A stretch of 64,000 nt of DNA from JBHIEE01 sp046760445 (GCA_046760445.1 JBHIEE010000001.1:1-64000), one strand, 5' to 3'; numbered from the stretch's first letter, positions 52,373-61,921 are shown. Notes: generated from the sequence alone by a model not told the origin. Program-made: numbers and translations.

Positions 52373-54468
52373 GACTAAAAGAACTAATCATTAATGAATT
52401 TGGTAAATTTAAAAATAAAACTCTGGATTTAAGTTTTCCCATTACCCTTCTTTATGGTCCCAATGAAAGCGGAAAAACGACTATTTTAGAAGCTTTGGAA
52501 TATGCTTTAATTCCTAAAGCCTCTTTAAGCCGAGATTATCCATGTAAAGAAGCAAGGCTCAGGTTGGTGAAAAATAATCAAATTTTTGAGCTGGAAAAAG
52601 GAAAATTGAAGTCAGGAGGGAAGTCTCCTTTTATTGATTTCATTACCTCGATGAAACCAAGATTTTTTCGAAATATATTTTATATTAGAACAGGAGAACT
52701 CGAAATCTCAAAAGAAATTGAAAGCGGAGTTGATTTTGCTTCTCATCTTAAAGAAAAAATTCTTGAACTCGAGAATTTCTATCAGGTGAAAAATAGGCTT
52801 GAGGAAGAGCTCGGTTATTTAGTCCATCCTTCCAAAAGAAAATCAAAAATAGAGGAAGAAATTAAAAGCTCAAAAGAAAAAAGGGATGAAATGGAAAGAA
52901 AAAGAAAAGATTGGCAGGATGTTAGAAATTTAGAGATAAGGAAGGAACAAAAGAACAGAGAAAAAATGAGCTTCGAGAAAGAACTTAAAGAAAAAGAGAA
53001 AAGACTGGAGAAAATGGAACAGGCAAGGAAAATAGATGAATATGAAAAGGAATTAAAAAACAGACAGAGTTTAAAGCGGTGTTATGAAGATTTAGACCTT
53101 TATGATTCTTTTTCCAAAGAGGATTTAGAATCAATAGAAAACGTAGAAAAAAAAGAAATAGAGATAAATAATCAAATTAAAATTTTAAAAGAAAGAGAAT
53201 CAAGTTTCAGTCAGAGGATAAATGAGATTAGTCAGGAAATAGAGCGATTGACGAAAGATATAGAAAAGCTTTCTCTGGAAATAGGGAAAGAGGTTTCGAA
53301 AAGTAAGATAAAATGGATCTTAATTTTATCTGCCTTATTAATCGTCAATCTTTTCCTCAAAATTTTAATTCCTTTACCCTGGTGGAGCTTAATCACTACG
53401 GGCATTTTATTCCTAACTATTTTAATCCTAATTTTCTCTTGGGTAATTAGAAGAAAAATAACCTGGGGTCAGGCATTAAGAATTGACGAGAAAAAGAAAG
53501 CCAAGGATGAGGAAGAAAACAAACTTAAAGAAGAAAAAAGAAAGATAGAGGGAATTATTCAGCAAATCAAGGATCATCAAGATAAGTTAAATGAAATAAA
53601 GAATAAAAAGCAAAAAATTTTACAGAAATCAGGGGTGAATTCCCTTGGAGAATACAGGAAAAAATGGGAAAAAAAGTCCCATCTCATGAATGAAATTGAA
53701 AATATAAAGAAAAACTTGGAGGATAAAGATGCTTCAAAAGAAGAAAACAGAGACAGAATAGACTGGTTAAGTGGAGAACTAAGTATATTAAGACACAAGC
53801 CGTCCGAAAAATATATTGAAAAAGAATATTTAAAATTAAAGAATGAAACTCAATCTCTTAGAGAAGAATTTACTCAGCTCAGCGAGGAAATAGCTCATCT
53901 CGAAGGAGAAATAAGTGTTCTCAGGGTAAATTTAGATGAAGATGAAAGCCAGATTATAAAGCAAATTGATCAACTTGAAGAAGAAATAGAAAAAAAAGAA
54001 AATAATAAAAATTTATTAAAAAATTTTTATGATATTCTGAAAGAAATTGAAGAAGAAACAGAAAAATTTTTAAAAGATGTAATTGAGAAAGATGGAAGCA
54101 GCTGGTTTTCAAAGATTACTCACAATAGATATAAAAAAGTTGAAATTTCAAAATGGAAGGATTTTTATGTTATTTTGGGTAATAATGAGAAAAAGGAGTT
54201 TTCCTGGCTGAGTAGAGGCACACAGGATCAACTTTATTTTTCTTTAAGATTGGCTTTAGCTCAAAGAGTTGCCGGAGAAGGAGCTAACTTCTTTTTAATT
54301 TTGGATGACCCTTTTATTACTTTTGACCACCAAAGAATAAAACAAGCAATAAATATCTTGCAAGAAATTTCCAAAGAACATCAAATAATATTAGCCACTA
54401 AAGATGAGTTTACCAAAGAGTTAGCTCAAAAGATTGGGGGGAAGATAATAGAAGTAGAAAAATTGTAA
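52369..54468 (+). CDS. YhaN/SbcC-like coiled-coil ATPase with central membrane segments
   Basis: SMC/RecF-type ATPase of 699 residues paired with the nuclease. Walker A G-P-N-E-S-G-K-T-T is at 30-38. Long coiled coils run to about 310 and again from 370 to 580. The ABC signature S-R-G-T-Q-D-Q lies near 614 and Walker B L-I-L-D-D-P-F-I-T-F-D near 645-655. Two hydrophobic helices at about 315-360 split the coiled coil, as in Bacillus YhaN; classical SbcC has a zinc hook there instead. No CxxC hook is visible. This suggests a membrane-tethered DNA end-processing complex. Confidence 0.87.
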   Translation: MRLKELIINEFGKFKNKTLDLSFPITLLYGPNESGKTTILEALEYALIPKASLSRDYPCKEARLRLVKNNQIFELEKGKLKSGGKSPFIDFITSMKPRFFRNIFYIRTGELEISKEIESGVDFASHLKEKILELENFYQVKNRLEEELGYLVHPSKRKSKIEEEIKSSKEKRDEMERKRKDWQDVRNLEIRKEQKNREKMSFEKELKEKEKRLEKMEQARKIDEYEKELKNRQSLKRCYEDLDLYDSFSKEDLESIENVEKKEIEINNQIKILKERESSFSQRINEISQEIERLTKDIEKLSLEIGKEVSKSKIKWILILSALLIVNLFLKILIPLPWWSLITTGILFLTILILIFSWVIRRKITWGQALRIDEKKKAKDEEENKLKEEKRKIEGIIQQIKDHQDKLNEIKNKKQKILQKSGVNSLGEYRKKWEKKSHLMNEIENIKKNLEDKDASKEENRDRIDWLSGELSILRHKPSEKYIEKEYLKLKNETQSLREEFTQLSEEIAHLEGEISVLRVNLDEDESQIIKQIDQLEEEIEKKENNKNLLKNFYDILKEIEEETEKFLKDVIEKDGSSWFSKITHNRYKKVEISKWKDFYVILGNNEKKEFSWLSRGTQDQLYFSLRLALAQRVAGEGANFFLILDDPFITFDHQRIKQAINILQEISKEHQIILATKDEFTKELAQKIGGKIIEVEKL

Positions 54469-54561
54469 AAATAAGGGAGTTAGGAGTAAATCTCCATCTT
54501 GAGCTTCAAAACGAGTGGCAAGAAAAAATATTCAAAAAATTTTCCTTAATTCAATTTTTAA

Positions 54562-54592
54562 AATTTTGTGTATGATTAAAGATACAAAATTG
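54562..54592 (-). terminator. possible terminator hairpin at the end of the M14 gene
   Basis: AATTTTGTAT and ATACACAAAATT on the minus strand can pair with a two-base bulge around an eight-base loop spanning the M14 stop codon, followed by a T/A-rich stretch. The stem is AT-rich and weak, so this is tentative. Confidence 0.3.
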
Positions 54593-57155
54593 CATTAAAA
54601 ATAAACTTAAAAGTTCCATGTGCCTGGGCCCGATGGATTGGTTTAAAGCCAAACATTATTACTTTTCCTTTTCCAAGAGGACATTCCACTGCAGATGCTT
54701 TTCCTTGTAATTTTTCTCCATTCTCGATAATTCCACTTAATAAGGGATTGTAATCAGGATAGCGAGCAATAATTTCCCCTTTTTCCACTTCAAAGACAGG
54801 GCTATTGCGGAAGAAGATGGCTCCGCTGCTGGATAATCCATATCCTACAGGATGTGAATTATCTGTTTTTACTTTAAGAATTGAACCAGGACAGTAAATT
54901 CTTTCTTTCTCTTCATCGCCTCTTTCAGACTGTTTTCGGTGATCTCTCCAGGGTAATAAATTTTTAACCGCAACATCCAGATACTGTATAGCCAAGTCTG
55001 AAGAATGACCAATAGTAATTAGCTTTCCTCCCTGAGTAACAAAATTTTCCAAGCTGGTTATCCCTTTCTGTCCCAGTCCACCGCTATACTGAGGAGGAAC
55101 TTCTCCTTTTCTTTGGCCTTCTATTAGAGTCTTTAAATTCATATTGGGCAGGATAATTGTTTGGTATCTCTTAATCAAATCTCCTGCTTTCATTTCATCG
55201 TTATGAATCGTTCGAAAAGGAAATTCAAATTTTTCAAGCACCCATCTTAGCCAGCCCTCATCCATATTAGGCACCCAGGACTGGTAAATACCCAGTTGGG
55301 GAGGATTGATTCGAGATTTTTTGACTTTTATTTCCTGATTAGTAGAATAAACGCTTACTCCCAGTTCTTTGAGAGAAGCAAGGACAATTTTTCGGCTGGT
55401 TTTATTGACAGGAATAGCAATGCAGCCTGGGGAAAATGATTTTCCTTTGATGGTAAAAGATTGGGATAAGATATAAGGTTGAATATTTTGCTGGAGTAAT
55501 CGATTAATTATTTTTACTTCATCGTTAGTTTGGTTGGATAAAAGGTAATATCTGTTTCCTTTACCCGAAATTTTCTCTTCCGGCATGGTAATTTGATTAA
55601 CTGGTATTAAATCAGCCTGAAAAGGATTGGTTACTTCTATTACTTTAACTCCCATTTGTAGAGGAAGAGTCCAGCTTGCTTCGTCATATGGCCTTTCAAG
55701 AATTCCCTTTTGTATTTCTCGGAGGGGATAAACTTTGTATTCCAACAAGTCTTTAATAAATGCCCGGTAAGGCTGAGCAAGAGGAATAACCCAAGTTCCT
55801 GATGGATAGATTACCTTATCTGCTTCAAAAGAATTTTTTGACTGCCGTATTTCAGCTCCACCCCAGTGGAGCACTTTAATTAATTTTAAGGCAGTTGGAT
55901 AGTCTCTCTGGTCTAAAGGAACTAGATAAGCAAAAGGTGGTTCGTTTTTCCCTTTTTCAATTTGCCTCTGCCCGAATAAATAATAATTAAACAAAAATTC
56001 TTTTTTTCGGGTAGCTACTGTTTGGAGAAGAGAAAAACTGATGATTTCTTCATAATCTATGATATCTCTGATTCTCCACCATCCTCCAGGCCAAGGCTCA
56101 AGATAGCTGGATTGTATATCAGAGCCGAAAAATCCTCTTCCTGTAAGTTTAAGCTCCTTTTTTCGGAGAAAAATAGGTGAGGCGATATTAACACTGGCTG
56201 CTTCGGATAAGATGCCAATGACATTGTGTCGTAAAGGAGAGGCTCGATTAGCCATATTATACCAGGCATCAAAAATAGCATGAGTAGCCACCCCCTTTTT
56301 TCCTCGTTGGGTCAGATCCCAAGCCATCTGAGCAGTTATTAAATGGAGTTCTCTTAAAAGAAGAGGATCGATATTAGGATTAATTGGGTCATAGTAAGGA
56401 GGAATGAATAATCGTGCACCATTTTTCCCCATTTGATGCACATCATAAACGATAATAGGAAACCATTCATGGTAAAGAACATTAGTCAAAAGTTGAGTTT
56501 CTTTCTGGCTGACCATAAACCAGTCTCGGTTATTGTCATGTCCGACATAATAATGATATAACCAAGGCATTGGGCAGGCTTCATAAGGGGTATCTAAATA
56601 TTTATTGTACCAGTCGTAAACCAAATCAATTCCATCTGGATTGACTGAAGGAATAAGAAGGAGAACCACCTCATTTAAGATTTTAAGTGATTGAGGATCA
56701 TCGGCCGTAGCAAGTTGATAAACCAGTTCCATAGACATTAAAGAAGAGGCGATTTCAGTTGAGTGGATGGAACAGGAAATAAGGACAACTGCTTTTCCTT
56801 GTTCTGATAGTTTTTTTGCTTCTTTCTCAGATATCTTTCTCGGCTCTTGAAGTTTTCGCTGAATAGCTTTAATTTCCTCCAGTCGAGATAAATTCTCTGG
56901 TGAAGAGATAGCCGCCATAATGAATTTACGACCCAGAGTGGATTGCCCAAGATTAAATACTTTTACCCGGGAAGAAGTTTTGTCCAGTTGAGTAAAATAA
57001 TCCACTATCTGAGCCCAATTGGCCAACTTGAAGTCTTCACCAATTTTAAAGCCCAGTATTTCTTCTGGAGGAGGGATTTTTTCCTCTAAAGAAAATAAAA
57101 AGGATGTTAAAATGAAATACAAGAAGAAAGGAATAATCGATTTTTTCAGTTTCAT
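54576..57155 (-). CDS. exported M14-family zinc carboxypeptidase
   Basis: Secreted or periplasmic peptidase of 859 residues. A signal peptide occupies about 1-22. The M14 catalytic domain (about 35-400) shows zinc ligands H131-S-T-E134 and H240 in V-Y-D-V-H-Q-M, with N-P-D-G near 172 and N-N-R-D-W in between. The C-terminal 450 residues are a large beta-rich and glutamine-amidotransferase-like extension found in big M14 proteins of Acidobacteriota and relatives. It lies 13 bases after the M29 peptidase gene, and the two may be cotranscribed. It probably trims peptides before uptake. Confidence 0.87.
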   Translation of the reverse strand: MKLKKSIIPFFLYFILTSFLFSLEEKIPPPEEILGFKIGEDFKLANWAQIVDYFTQLDKTSSRVKVFNLGQSTLGRKFIMAAISSPENLSRLEEIKAIQRKLQEPRKISEKEAKKLSEQGKAVVLISCSIHSTEIASSLMSMELVYQLATADDPQSLKILNEVVLLLIPSVNPDGIDLVYDWYNKYLDTPYEACPMPWLYHYYVGHDNNRDWFMVSQKETQLLTNVLYHEWFPIIVYDVHQMGKNGARLFIPPYYDPINPNIDPLLLRELHLITAQMAWDLTQRGKKGVATHAIFDAWYNMANRASPLRHNVIGILSEAASVNIASPIFLRKKELKLTGRGFFGSDIQSSYLEPWPGGWWRIRDIIDYEEIISFSLLQTVATRKKEFLFNYYLFGQRQIEKGKNEPPFAYLVPLDQRDYPTALKLIKVLHWGGAEIRQSKNSFEADKVIYPSGTWVIPLAQPYRAFIKDLLEYKVYPLREIQKGILERPYDEASWTLPLQMGVKVIEVTNPFQADLIPVNQITMPEEKISGKGNRYYLLSNQTNDEVKIINRLLQQNIQPYILSQSFTIKGKSFSPGCIAIPVNKTSRKIVLASLKELGVSVYSTNQEIKVKKSRINPPQLGIYQSWVPNMDEGWLRWVLEKFEFPFRTIHNDEMKAGDLIKRYQTIILPNMNLKTLIEGQRKGEVPPQYSGGLGQKGITSLENFVTQGGKLITIGHSSDLAIQYLDVAVKNLLPWRDHRKQSERGDEEKERIYCPGSILKVKTDNSHPVGYGLSSSGAIFFRNSPVFEVEKGEIIARYPDYNPLLSGIIENGEKLQGKASAVECPLGKGKVIMFGFKPIHRAQAHGTFKFIFNAILYL

Positions 57156-57168
57156 CTTATCACTTTAT

Positions 57169-58116
57169 TTAAATTAAGAACTTACCATCTTTAGCAATAT
57201 AGGTTTCACCTATCTGGATAGTAACTTTTTCTACCAAAGCATCATAGTGGTGTTTGCTCGTGTTTTTTCCCAATCCATAAGAATCGCCCAGCGCAAAATG
57301 GACCGTTCCAAAGGCTTTTTCTGCTTCTAACATATTAGGACAAATTCGGGCATTTTTGTTTGTGCCAATACCAAATTCACCAATAATCAAACCAGTTTCA
57401 TCTGAGCCAATATTTTTCACTATTTCTTCAATTCCTTTTCCCTTGAAATTAACTAATTTCCCATTTTTAAATTCCATTTCTCCGTAACCTAATTTGTCAT
57501 CAATCAGACTGATGATTATTTTGCCATTGAAAGTTTCTTCTACTGGTGCAGTGTAGCATTCTCCAGCTGGAAGATTACCATGTTTTCCTTTGGTGCTTAT
57601 ATCACCATTATCGTTTTCCCATTTTCTTCCTTTGACGCTGAATTCAATTTTTGTTCCTTTCTTATTCTCGATTACCACTTGATTGGCATCTTGCAGAGCC
57701 TCGATAACTCGTCTGGTAAAATTATTCATTTCGGTAAAATCAATATTGACCAATCTTTCCATCATATGCCTGGTAATACCAGGCATCATACATATTCGGC
57801 CGTAAGACGAGCCCATTTTGACCATAAAACCTCGGAAAGGTTTTTCTTCAATTCTTGAGTCAAGCATATAAACAGTTACAGTTGCTCTTTTAATCATTTC
57901 TTCAAAAATTTTAGTTGGTTGGACAATTGGCCTCAGAGTTTCAATCATTAAATAGGTAGTTGTTTCTGCTTCAACTTGCTTTGCCCAGTAAGCCAGAGCT
58001 TCAGCTATTTCCATTTTTTGTTTGTCTGTTACCAAAAGAAAACTTTCCCCTTTTTGAATTTTAAGAGAGTGTTTGACTGCCTTTTCTCCTGCGGATAATA
58101 ATTTTGTCTTTTTCAT
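57169..58116 (-). CDS. M29-like aminopeptidase
   Basis: Metal-dependent aminopeptidase-like protein of 315 residues, shorter than thermophilic aminopeptidases T (about 400). Putative ligand segments appear in order: N-L-P-A-G-E near 195, I-G-E-F-G-I-G-T-N near 249, G-T-V-H-F-A-L-G near 273 and H-H-Y-D-A near 292. These follow the E, E, H, H, D pattern of family M29. It has no signal peptide and would act on imported peptides. Start ATG has AAGGAG upstream inside a leader that is repeated before the Yip1 gene. Confidence 0.85.
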   Translation of the reverse strand: MKKTKLLSAGEKAVKHSLKIQKGESFLLVTDKQKMEIAEALAYWAKQVEAETTTYLMIETLRPIVQPTKIFEEMIKRATVTVYMLDSRIEEKPFRGFMVKMGSSYGRICMMPGITRHMMERLVNIDFTEMNNFTRRVIEALQDANQVVIENKKGTKIEFSVKGRKWENDNGDISTKGKHGNLPAGECYTAPVEETFNGKIIISLIDDKLGYGEMEFKNGKLVNFKGKGIEEIVKNIGSDETGLIIGEFGIGTNKNARICPNMLEAEKAFGTVHFALGDSYGLGKNTSKHHYDALVEKVTIQIGETYIAKDGKFLI

Positions 58117-58171
58117 TTTTTTCTCCTTTAAGTTTATAGAGTATTGTCAAGCTTAATCACAGAAGTCTCCT
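58117..58171 (-). repeat. leader repeat shared with the Yip1 gene
   Basis: This leader aligns with 29984-30038 from the ATG outward: the AGGAG-plus-A-run ribosome-binding region is identical, the next 16 bases differ, and the distal 28 bases match at 22 positions, including TTGACAA and TCTGTG cores. The TTGACA could be a -35, but no -10 lies at the right distance. Confidence 0.6.
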
Positions 58172-58536
58172 ATTATATTAAATCACAAATATATCAATGC
58201 TTCGCATGCTACAGGGCAAGCAAATTCTAATGACCCCTTCGGCCCGAGCTCAGAACGAGGGCAAATGACCAAAACGATTATCATGATTTCTCTATTATAG
58301 AAGAGAAATTTTTCCTTAATTCTAAAAAGTTACTTTTTTTAGCAAACTGATAAGTTCGCTCTTCTAAGTCGTAATTACTTGTTTTTTTGTTTCGGTCATT
58401 GGGATTTTGGTCATTGGAACTTATTTGCTTCGCACCGAGGCTCAGTACGAGGTGTAATTTGTGATTTGGAATTTGGAATTTTTTATCATTTGTGTTCTCT
58501 GTGGTTTCTTTCATAATGTTTTACACCTCTTGCTTT
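58172..58536. repeat. repeat mosaic between the M29 and M24 genes
   Basis: This 365-base block contains two more copies of the hairpin family (58234-58261 and 58427-58454). Words such as CAAATGACC and GGTCATTGG lie around 58261-58420, and AATTTGGAATTTTT is at 58470-58483. TGTGTTCTCTGTGG at 58491-58504 matches the phrase at 49761. A coding remnant is annotated separately. No intact gene is present. Confidence 0.75.
58281..58400 (-). pseudogene. N-terminal remnant of a four-helix-bundle (S23-type) protein
   Basis: The minus strand encodes S-N-Y-D-L-E-E-R-T-Y-Q-F-A-K-K, the highly characteristic opening of the four-helix-bundle/23S intervening-sequence protein family. After these residues the frame diverges and stops at 58281, so only about 15 of roughly 120 residues remain. 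Such genes are often found together with degenerate repeats of this type. Confidence 0.55.
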
Positions 58537-59712
58537 TCATATATGAATTAACTCTTTCTGGGGATGGGAGAGAAACTCTGTTCCATTTTCAGTAATCAAA
58601 ATTATTTCTTCAACTGAAACTACACCATAATCTATAAGATTTATTCTTGGCTCTAAAGTGAAAACCTGGCCTTTTTCTAATTTTTCAAAAGGTCTCTGAC
58701 CATACCTTTCCCATCGAGGAGCTAACAACGCTGAGCCATCATGAGCTGTTCTGCCCACTTGATGACCTAAGGCATGTGGATATTCTTCAAAACCTTGTGA
58801 TAGGATATAGTTTCGAGCAAGTTTATCTATTTCCCATCCTTGCTTTCCAGGTTTGATTGCCTGGCCAGAAATTTGAATTGCCTCTCGAACTGTTTGGAAT
58901 GCTTTTTCTACTTCTTCAGGTGCTTCCTTTTCTCCTTTTCGCCGAAAATACCAAACTCTCTGTAAATCCGAGACATAATTTTCCTTTTTTACACCAAAAT
59001 CAATATTGAGAATATGACCTGGTTCAATTTTTCTTTTGGTTGGTCCTGAATGAGCGCCGCCTTCTTGAGGTCCGGTATAGACTGAAGGACAATAAGCTTC
59101 ATTCCAAGCAAAGCCCAAGTTTAGTTTTAATGTTTCTTTTTTAATGAAGCGGGCAATCTCTATTTCAGTTAATTCAGGTTTAAAAAACTTAGTCAATTGG
59201 TTAAATATTTTTTCAGTCGCAGCAATTGCTTCTTTTATTCTTTTTATTTCCTCTTGAGATTTTCTTCCTCTTAAAGCAGAGATAATTTCTTCTGCAGAGA
59301 TTAATTTTTTCTGATAGGGAGTGTTGGTTAAATAATCAATAAGAGATAGATACATTCCGTATGTCAGTCCATCAGCAACTTCACTATCTTTGGAATAATT
59401 AATCGCTATTTTCTGGGGTTTGATTCTATCCAAAACTTTGATTAACTCTTCTCGAATAGAACCAATGTAATCTATTACCTCATCATAAATTTCCTGATTT
59501 TTTATATTTTCCACATCTAAACTACCGACAATAGCAATTTTTTTCCCAGTGTTGGTTAGAATAAAAGCTGATTGCCAGACACAAGTGGTTCCCAAAATAA
59601 AATCCAAGATAGGATCAGCCATTACATCTGTTTCCCTGACAAAAGTTAACCACAAATCAATATTTTTTTCTTTTAAAATTTCTATTGCCTGAGCAATTTT
59701 TTCTCTAGTCAT
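58537..59712 (-). CDS. M24-family Xaa-Pro aminopeptidase
   Basis: Pita-bread metallopeptidase of 391 residues that removes N-terminal residues preceding proline. The creatinase-like N-terminal domain (1-150) is followed by the catalytic domain. Its dinuclear metal ligands appear in N-I-D-F-G-V, S-D-L-Q-R, H-A-L-G-H-Q-V-G, E-P-R-I and V-S-V-E-E. No signal peptide, so cytoplasmic. It lies 38 bases after the OPT transporter gene and is probably cotranscribed, a natural pairing of peptide import and breakdown. No good Shine-Dalgarno is visible before the ATG, where repeat words lie. Confidence 0.9.
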   Translation of the reverse strand: MTREKIAQAIEILKEKNIDLWLTFVRETDVMADPILDFILGTTCVWQSAFILTNTGKKIAIVGSLDVENIKNQEIYDEVIDYIGSIREELIKVLDRIKPQKIAINYSKDSEVADGLTYGMYLSLIDYLTNTPYQKKLISAEEIISALRGRKSQEEIKRIKEAIAATEKIFNQLTKFFKPELTEIEIARFIKKETLKLNLGFAWNEAYCPSVYTGPQEGGAHSGPTKRKIEPGHILNIDFGVKKENYVSDLQRVWYFRRKGEKEAPEEVEKAFQTVREAIQISGQAIKPGKQGWEIDKLARNYILSQGFEEYPHALGHQVGRTAHDGSALLAPRWERYGQRPFEKLEKGQVFTLEPRINLIDYGVVSVEEIILITENGTEFLSHPQKELIHI

Positions 59713-59750
59713 GTCGCAGGTCTCATGTCAGCTTGTGGCTTGTGGCTTTA
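59713..59750 (-). repeat. short word repeats between OPT and M24 genes
   Basis: On the minus strand AGCCACAAGCCACAAGCTGAC forms near-tandem copies of an eight-base word (the phrase is 59728-59748). Nothing else is present in this 38-base gap. Confidence 0.45.
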
Positions 59751-61763
59751 TTATTTTGCTGCTCGTTTTGAGTCCCAATAGACATAGTAACAAAGAGCAA
59801 TAAAGGCTATAAGGCTGATAATCTCTCCATAGTTGGTGTACCATGTAGCAGGTGTTCCTTCAACCCATTTGCCAGCTTCTTGAATCATAGGAACCCCAAA
59901 GCTGATAAATCTATCTACTTTCGCAACTTTTAAAACAGCAAGCAAAATTCCCATTAAAGCACCTCCAGCAATAAAACCAGAGGCAATTAATGTACCTCTT
60001 TCTTTTCTTTTGTTTCCAATTTTTTCATCTTTACTGGATTTTTTTACAAAGTGAGAGACAAGCCCACCAATTAAAAGAGGAGTTGTTAATGCCAAAGGAA
60101 GATACATGCCTAAGGCAAAAGCTAAAGTTGGAACAACTGACATTTCAACCACCAGAGCTACCAAAGCCCCTATTCCAAAAAGAAGCCAGGTGACTGGTTC
60201 GCGAGACATAAGAGATTGAATAATAGTTGCCATCAAATTTGCTTGGGGGGCAGGAAGGACACCACTTTTAAATGAAAAGGCTTTATCTAAGAGAAATATG
60301 GCTACACCAATAGCTAAAGCAGCAACTAACACACCTGAAAATTTAAATCTCTCCTGATTTCGAGGAGTGGCACCTAACCAGTAACCGATTTTTAGATCAG
60401 TGATAAATGATCCAGACAAGGATAAAGCAGTACAAACGACAGCTCCAATTAATAAAGCAACTGCCATTCCTTCTTTACCAGAAAGACCAGCGCCTATTAG
60501 AATAACACTACTGATAATCAAAGTGATTAGAGTCATTCCGGAAACCGGATTTGTGCCAACAATAGCAATTGCATAAGCAGCCACAGTGGTGAAAAGAAAT
60601 GCTAAAACAAAACAAAGCAGTACCCCCAAAATAGCAATTTTAACATTATTAGAAATCCAAAAGAAATAGATGAACAAACAAAGGGTTGTTATTAAGGTTC
60701 CAATAATAATGGTTGACATTTTCAAGTCTGTATCTGTTCTCACTGGATTAGTCAGTGTTCCTTTTTTTCCTTTAAAAATCTCTCTAAATCCAATAGAAAA
60801 AGATTTAATCATAACAGGCATAGATTTGACTATGCCCAAAAATCCAGCCATAGCAATGGCTCCGATTCCTATTTTTTGGACATAGGTTCTAAAAATATCT
60901 ACTTCAGTCATCTGAGCAATAGGAACTGTGCCAGGATAAATAGGATTGGGAAGATGCTGACCTAAAAACCAAATTAAAGGAATAAATGCAAAATGAGAGA
61001 GAAAACCACCTGCAACTATGACTGCATTGTAGCGAAGGCCAATAATATAACCTAAACCAAGAAAAGCAGATAAGGCATCTATTTTAAGAATCATTCGTGC
61101 TTTTTCACCTATTTTTTGAGCAAAACCTATCCATTGAAAGGTTAACATCTCATTCCATAATTTGACAGCAATAGCTATGAAGTCGTAAATTCCACCAATA
61201 ATCATACTTAAGATTAAAACTTTAGCCTGCTCCCCTCCTGTTTCACCGGTGACTAAAATTTCAGTTGTAGCTGTGGCCTCAGGAAAAGGGAGTTTTCCGT
61301 GTTGCTCAGCACAAAAGTATCTCCGCAAAGGTATAAGGAAGAAGATACCTAAGCATCCACCTAAGAAAGCAGACAAAAATATCATCAAGAAATTTACAGG
61401 TAAATCCAGGATAAAAAGAGCTGGAAGAGTAAATATTGCACCAGCAACAATCACTCCAGAAGCTGCTCCAATTGACTGAATAATAACATTTTCCAGAATG
61501 GTGTTTTTTCGGCTGTACCAAGTACCAATTCCAACAGCCAAAATAGCGATGGGAATAGCTGCTTCAAAGACAGTTCCTACTTTTAGGCCCAGGTAAGCAG
61601 CAGCAAAAGTAAATAAAAGGGTCATAAAGAGACCCCAAGAAACTGAACGAAAAGTAATTTCAGCTACTTTGGATTCAGAAGGAACGTAAGGAGTGTATTT
61701 TTCCCCTGGTTTTAGTTCCCGATAAGCTTCTGGAGGTAAGGTTTTTTTAGTTGGTTGTGTCAT
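59751..61763 (-). CDS. OPT-family oligopeptide transporter
   Basis: Proton-coupled transporter of 670 residues with about fifteen hydrophobic helices. The N-terminal P-Y-V-P and the long helix with G-L-K-V-G-T-V-F-E-A-A-I-P-I-A-I fit the OPT family. The F-P-E-A-T-A-T-T-E motif near residue 160 is characteristic of the prokaryotic branch. Substrates may be small peptides or metal chelates; adjacency to an M24 peptidase favours peptides. An AAGGAG site precedes the ATG. Confidence 0.92.
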   Translation of the reverse strand: MTQPTKKTLPPEAYRELKPGEKYTPYVPSESKVAEITFRSVSWGLFMTLLFTFAAAYLGLKVGTVFEAAIPIAILAVGIGTWYSRKNTILENVIIQSIGAASGVIVAGAIFTLPALFILDLPVNFLMIFLSAFLGGCLGIFFLIPLRRYFCAEQHGKLPFPEATATTEILVTGETGGEQAKVLILSMIIGGIYDFIAIAVKLWNEMLTFQWIGFAQKIGEKARMILKIDALSAFLGLGYIIGLRYNAVIVAGGFLSHFAFIPLIWFLGQHLPNPIYPGTVPIAQMTEVDIFRTYVQKIGIGAIAMAGFLGIVKSMPVMIKSFSIGFREIFKGKKGTLTNPVRTDTDLKMSTIIIGTLITTLCLFIYFFWISNNVKIAILGVLLCFVLAFLFTTVAAYAIAIVGTNPVSGMTLITLIISSVILIGAGLSGKEGMAVALLIGAVVCTALSLSGSFITDLKIGYWLGATPRNQERFKFSGVLVAALAIGVAIFLLDKAFSFKSGVLPAPQANLMATIIQSLMSREPVTWLLFGIGALVALVVEMSVVPTLAFALGMYLPLALTTPLLIGGLVSHFVKKSSKDEKIGNKRKERGTLIASGFIAGGALMGILLAVLKVAKVDRFISFGVPMIQEAGKWVEGTPATWYTNYGEIISLIAFIALCYYVYWDSKRAAK

Positions 61764-61921
61764 CTTATTCTCCTTGTCGTTTTAGCTGTTAGGCTTTAAC
61801 TATTAGTTAGAAACTACCTGCCTTCGGCAGTCTAATTCGCTGAAGGCGGATAAGAAACTAAAAGCAAAAGATAATCCTTAGGATTCGGGATTGTTTCTTA
61901 CCCGTAGACTTTTTCGATTCA
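61764..61921 (-). repeat. repeat-bearing gap upstream of the OPT gene
   Basis: CTGCC-TTC-GGCAG at 61818-61830 is a perfect small inverted repeat, and a near copy of its 14-base arm recurs inverted at 61840-61849. Words of the TTAGCTGTTAGGC type at 61788-61810 recur at 63870-63914. No gene is present. Confidence 0.6.
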
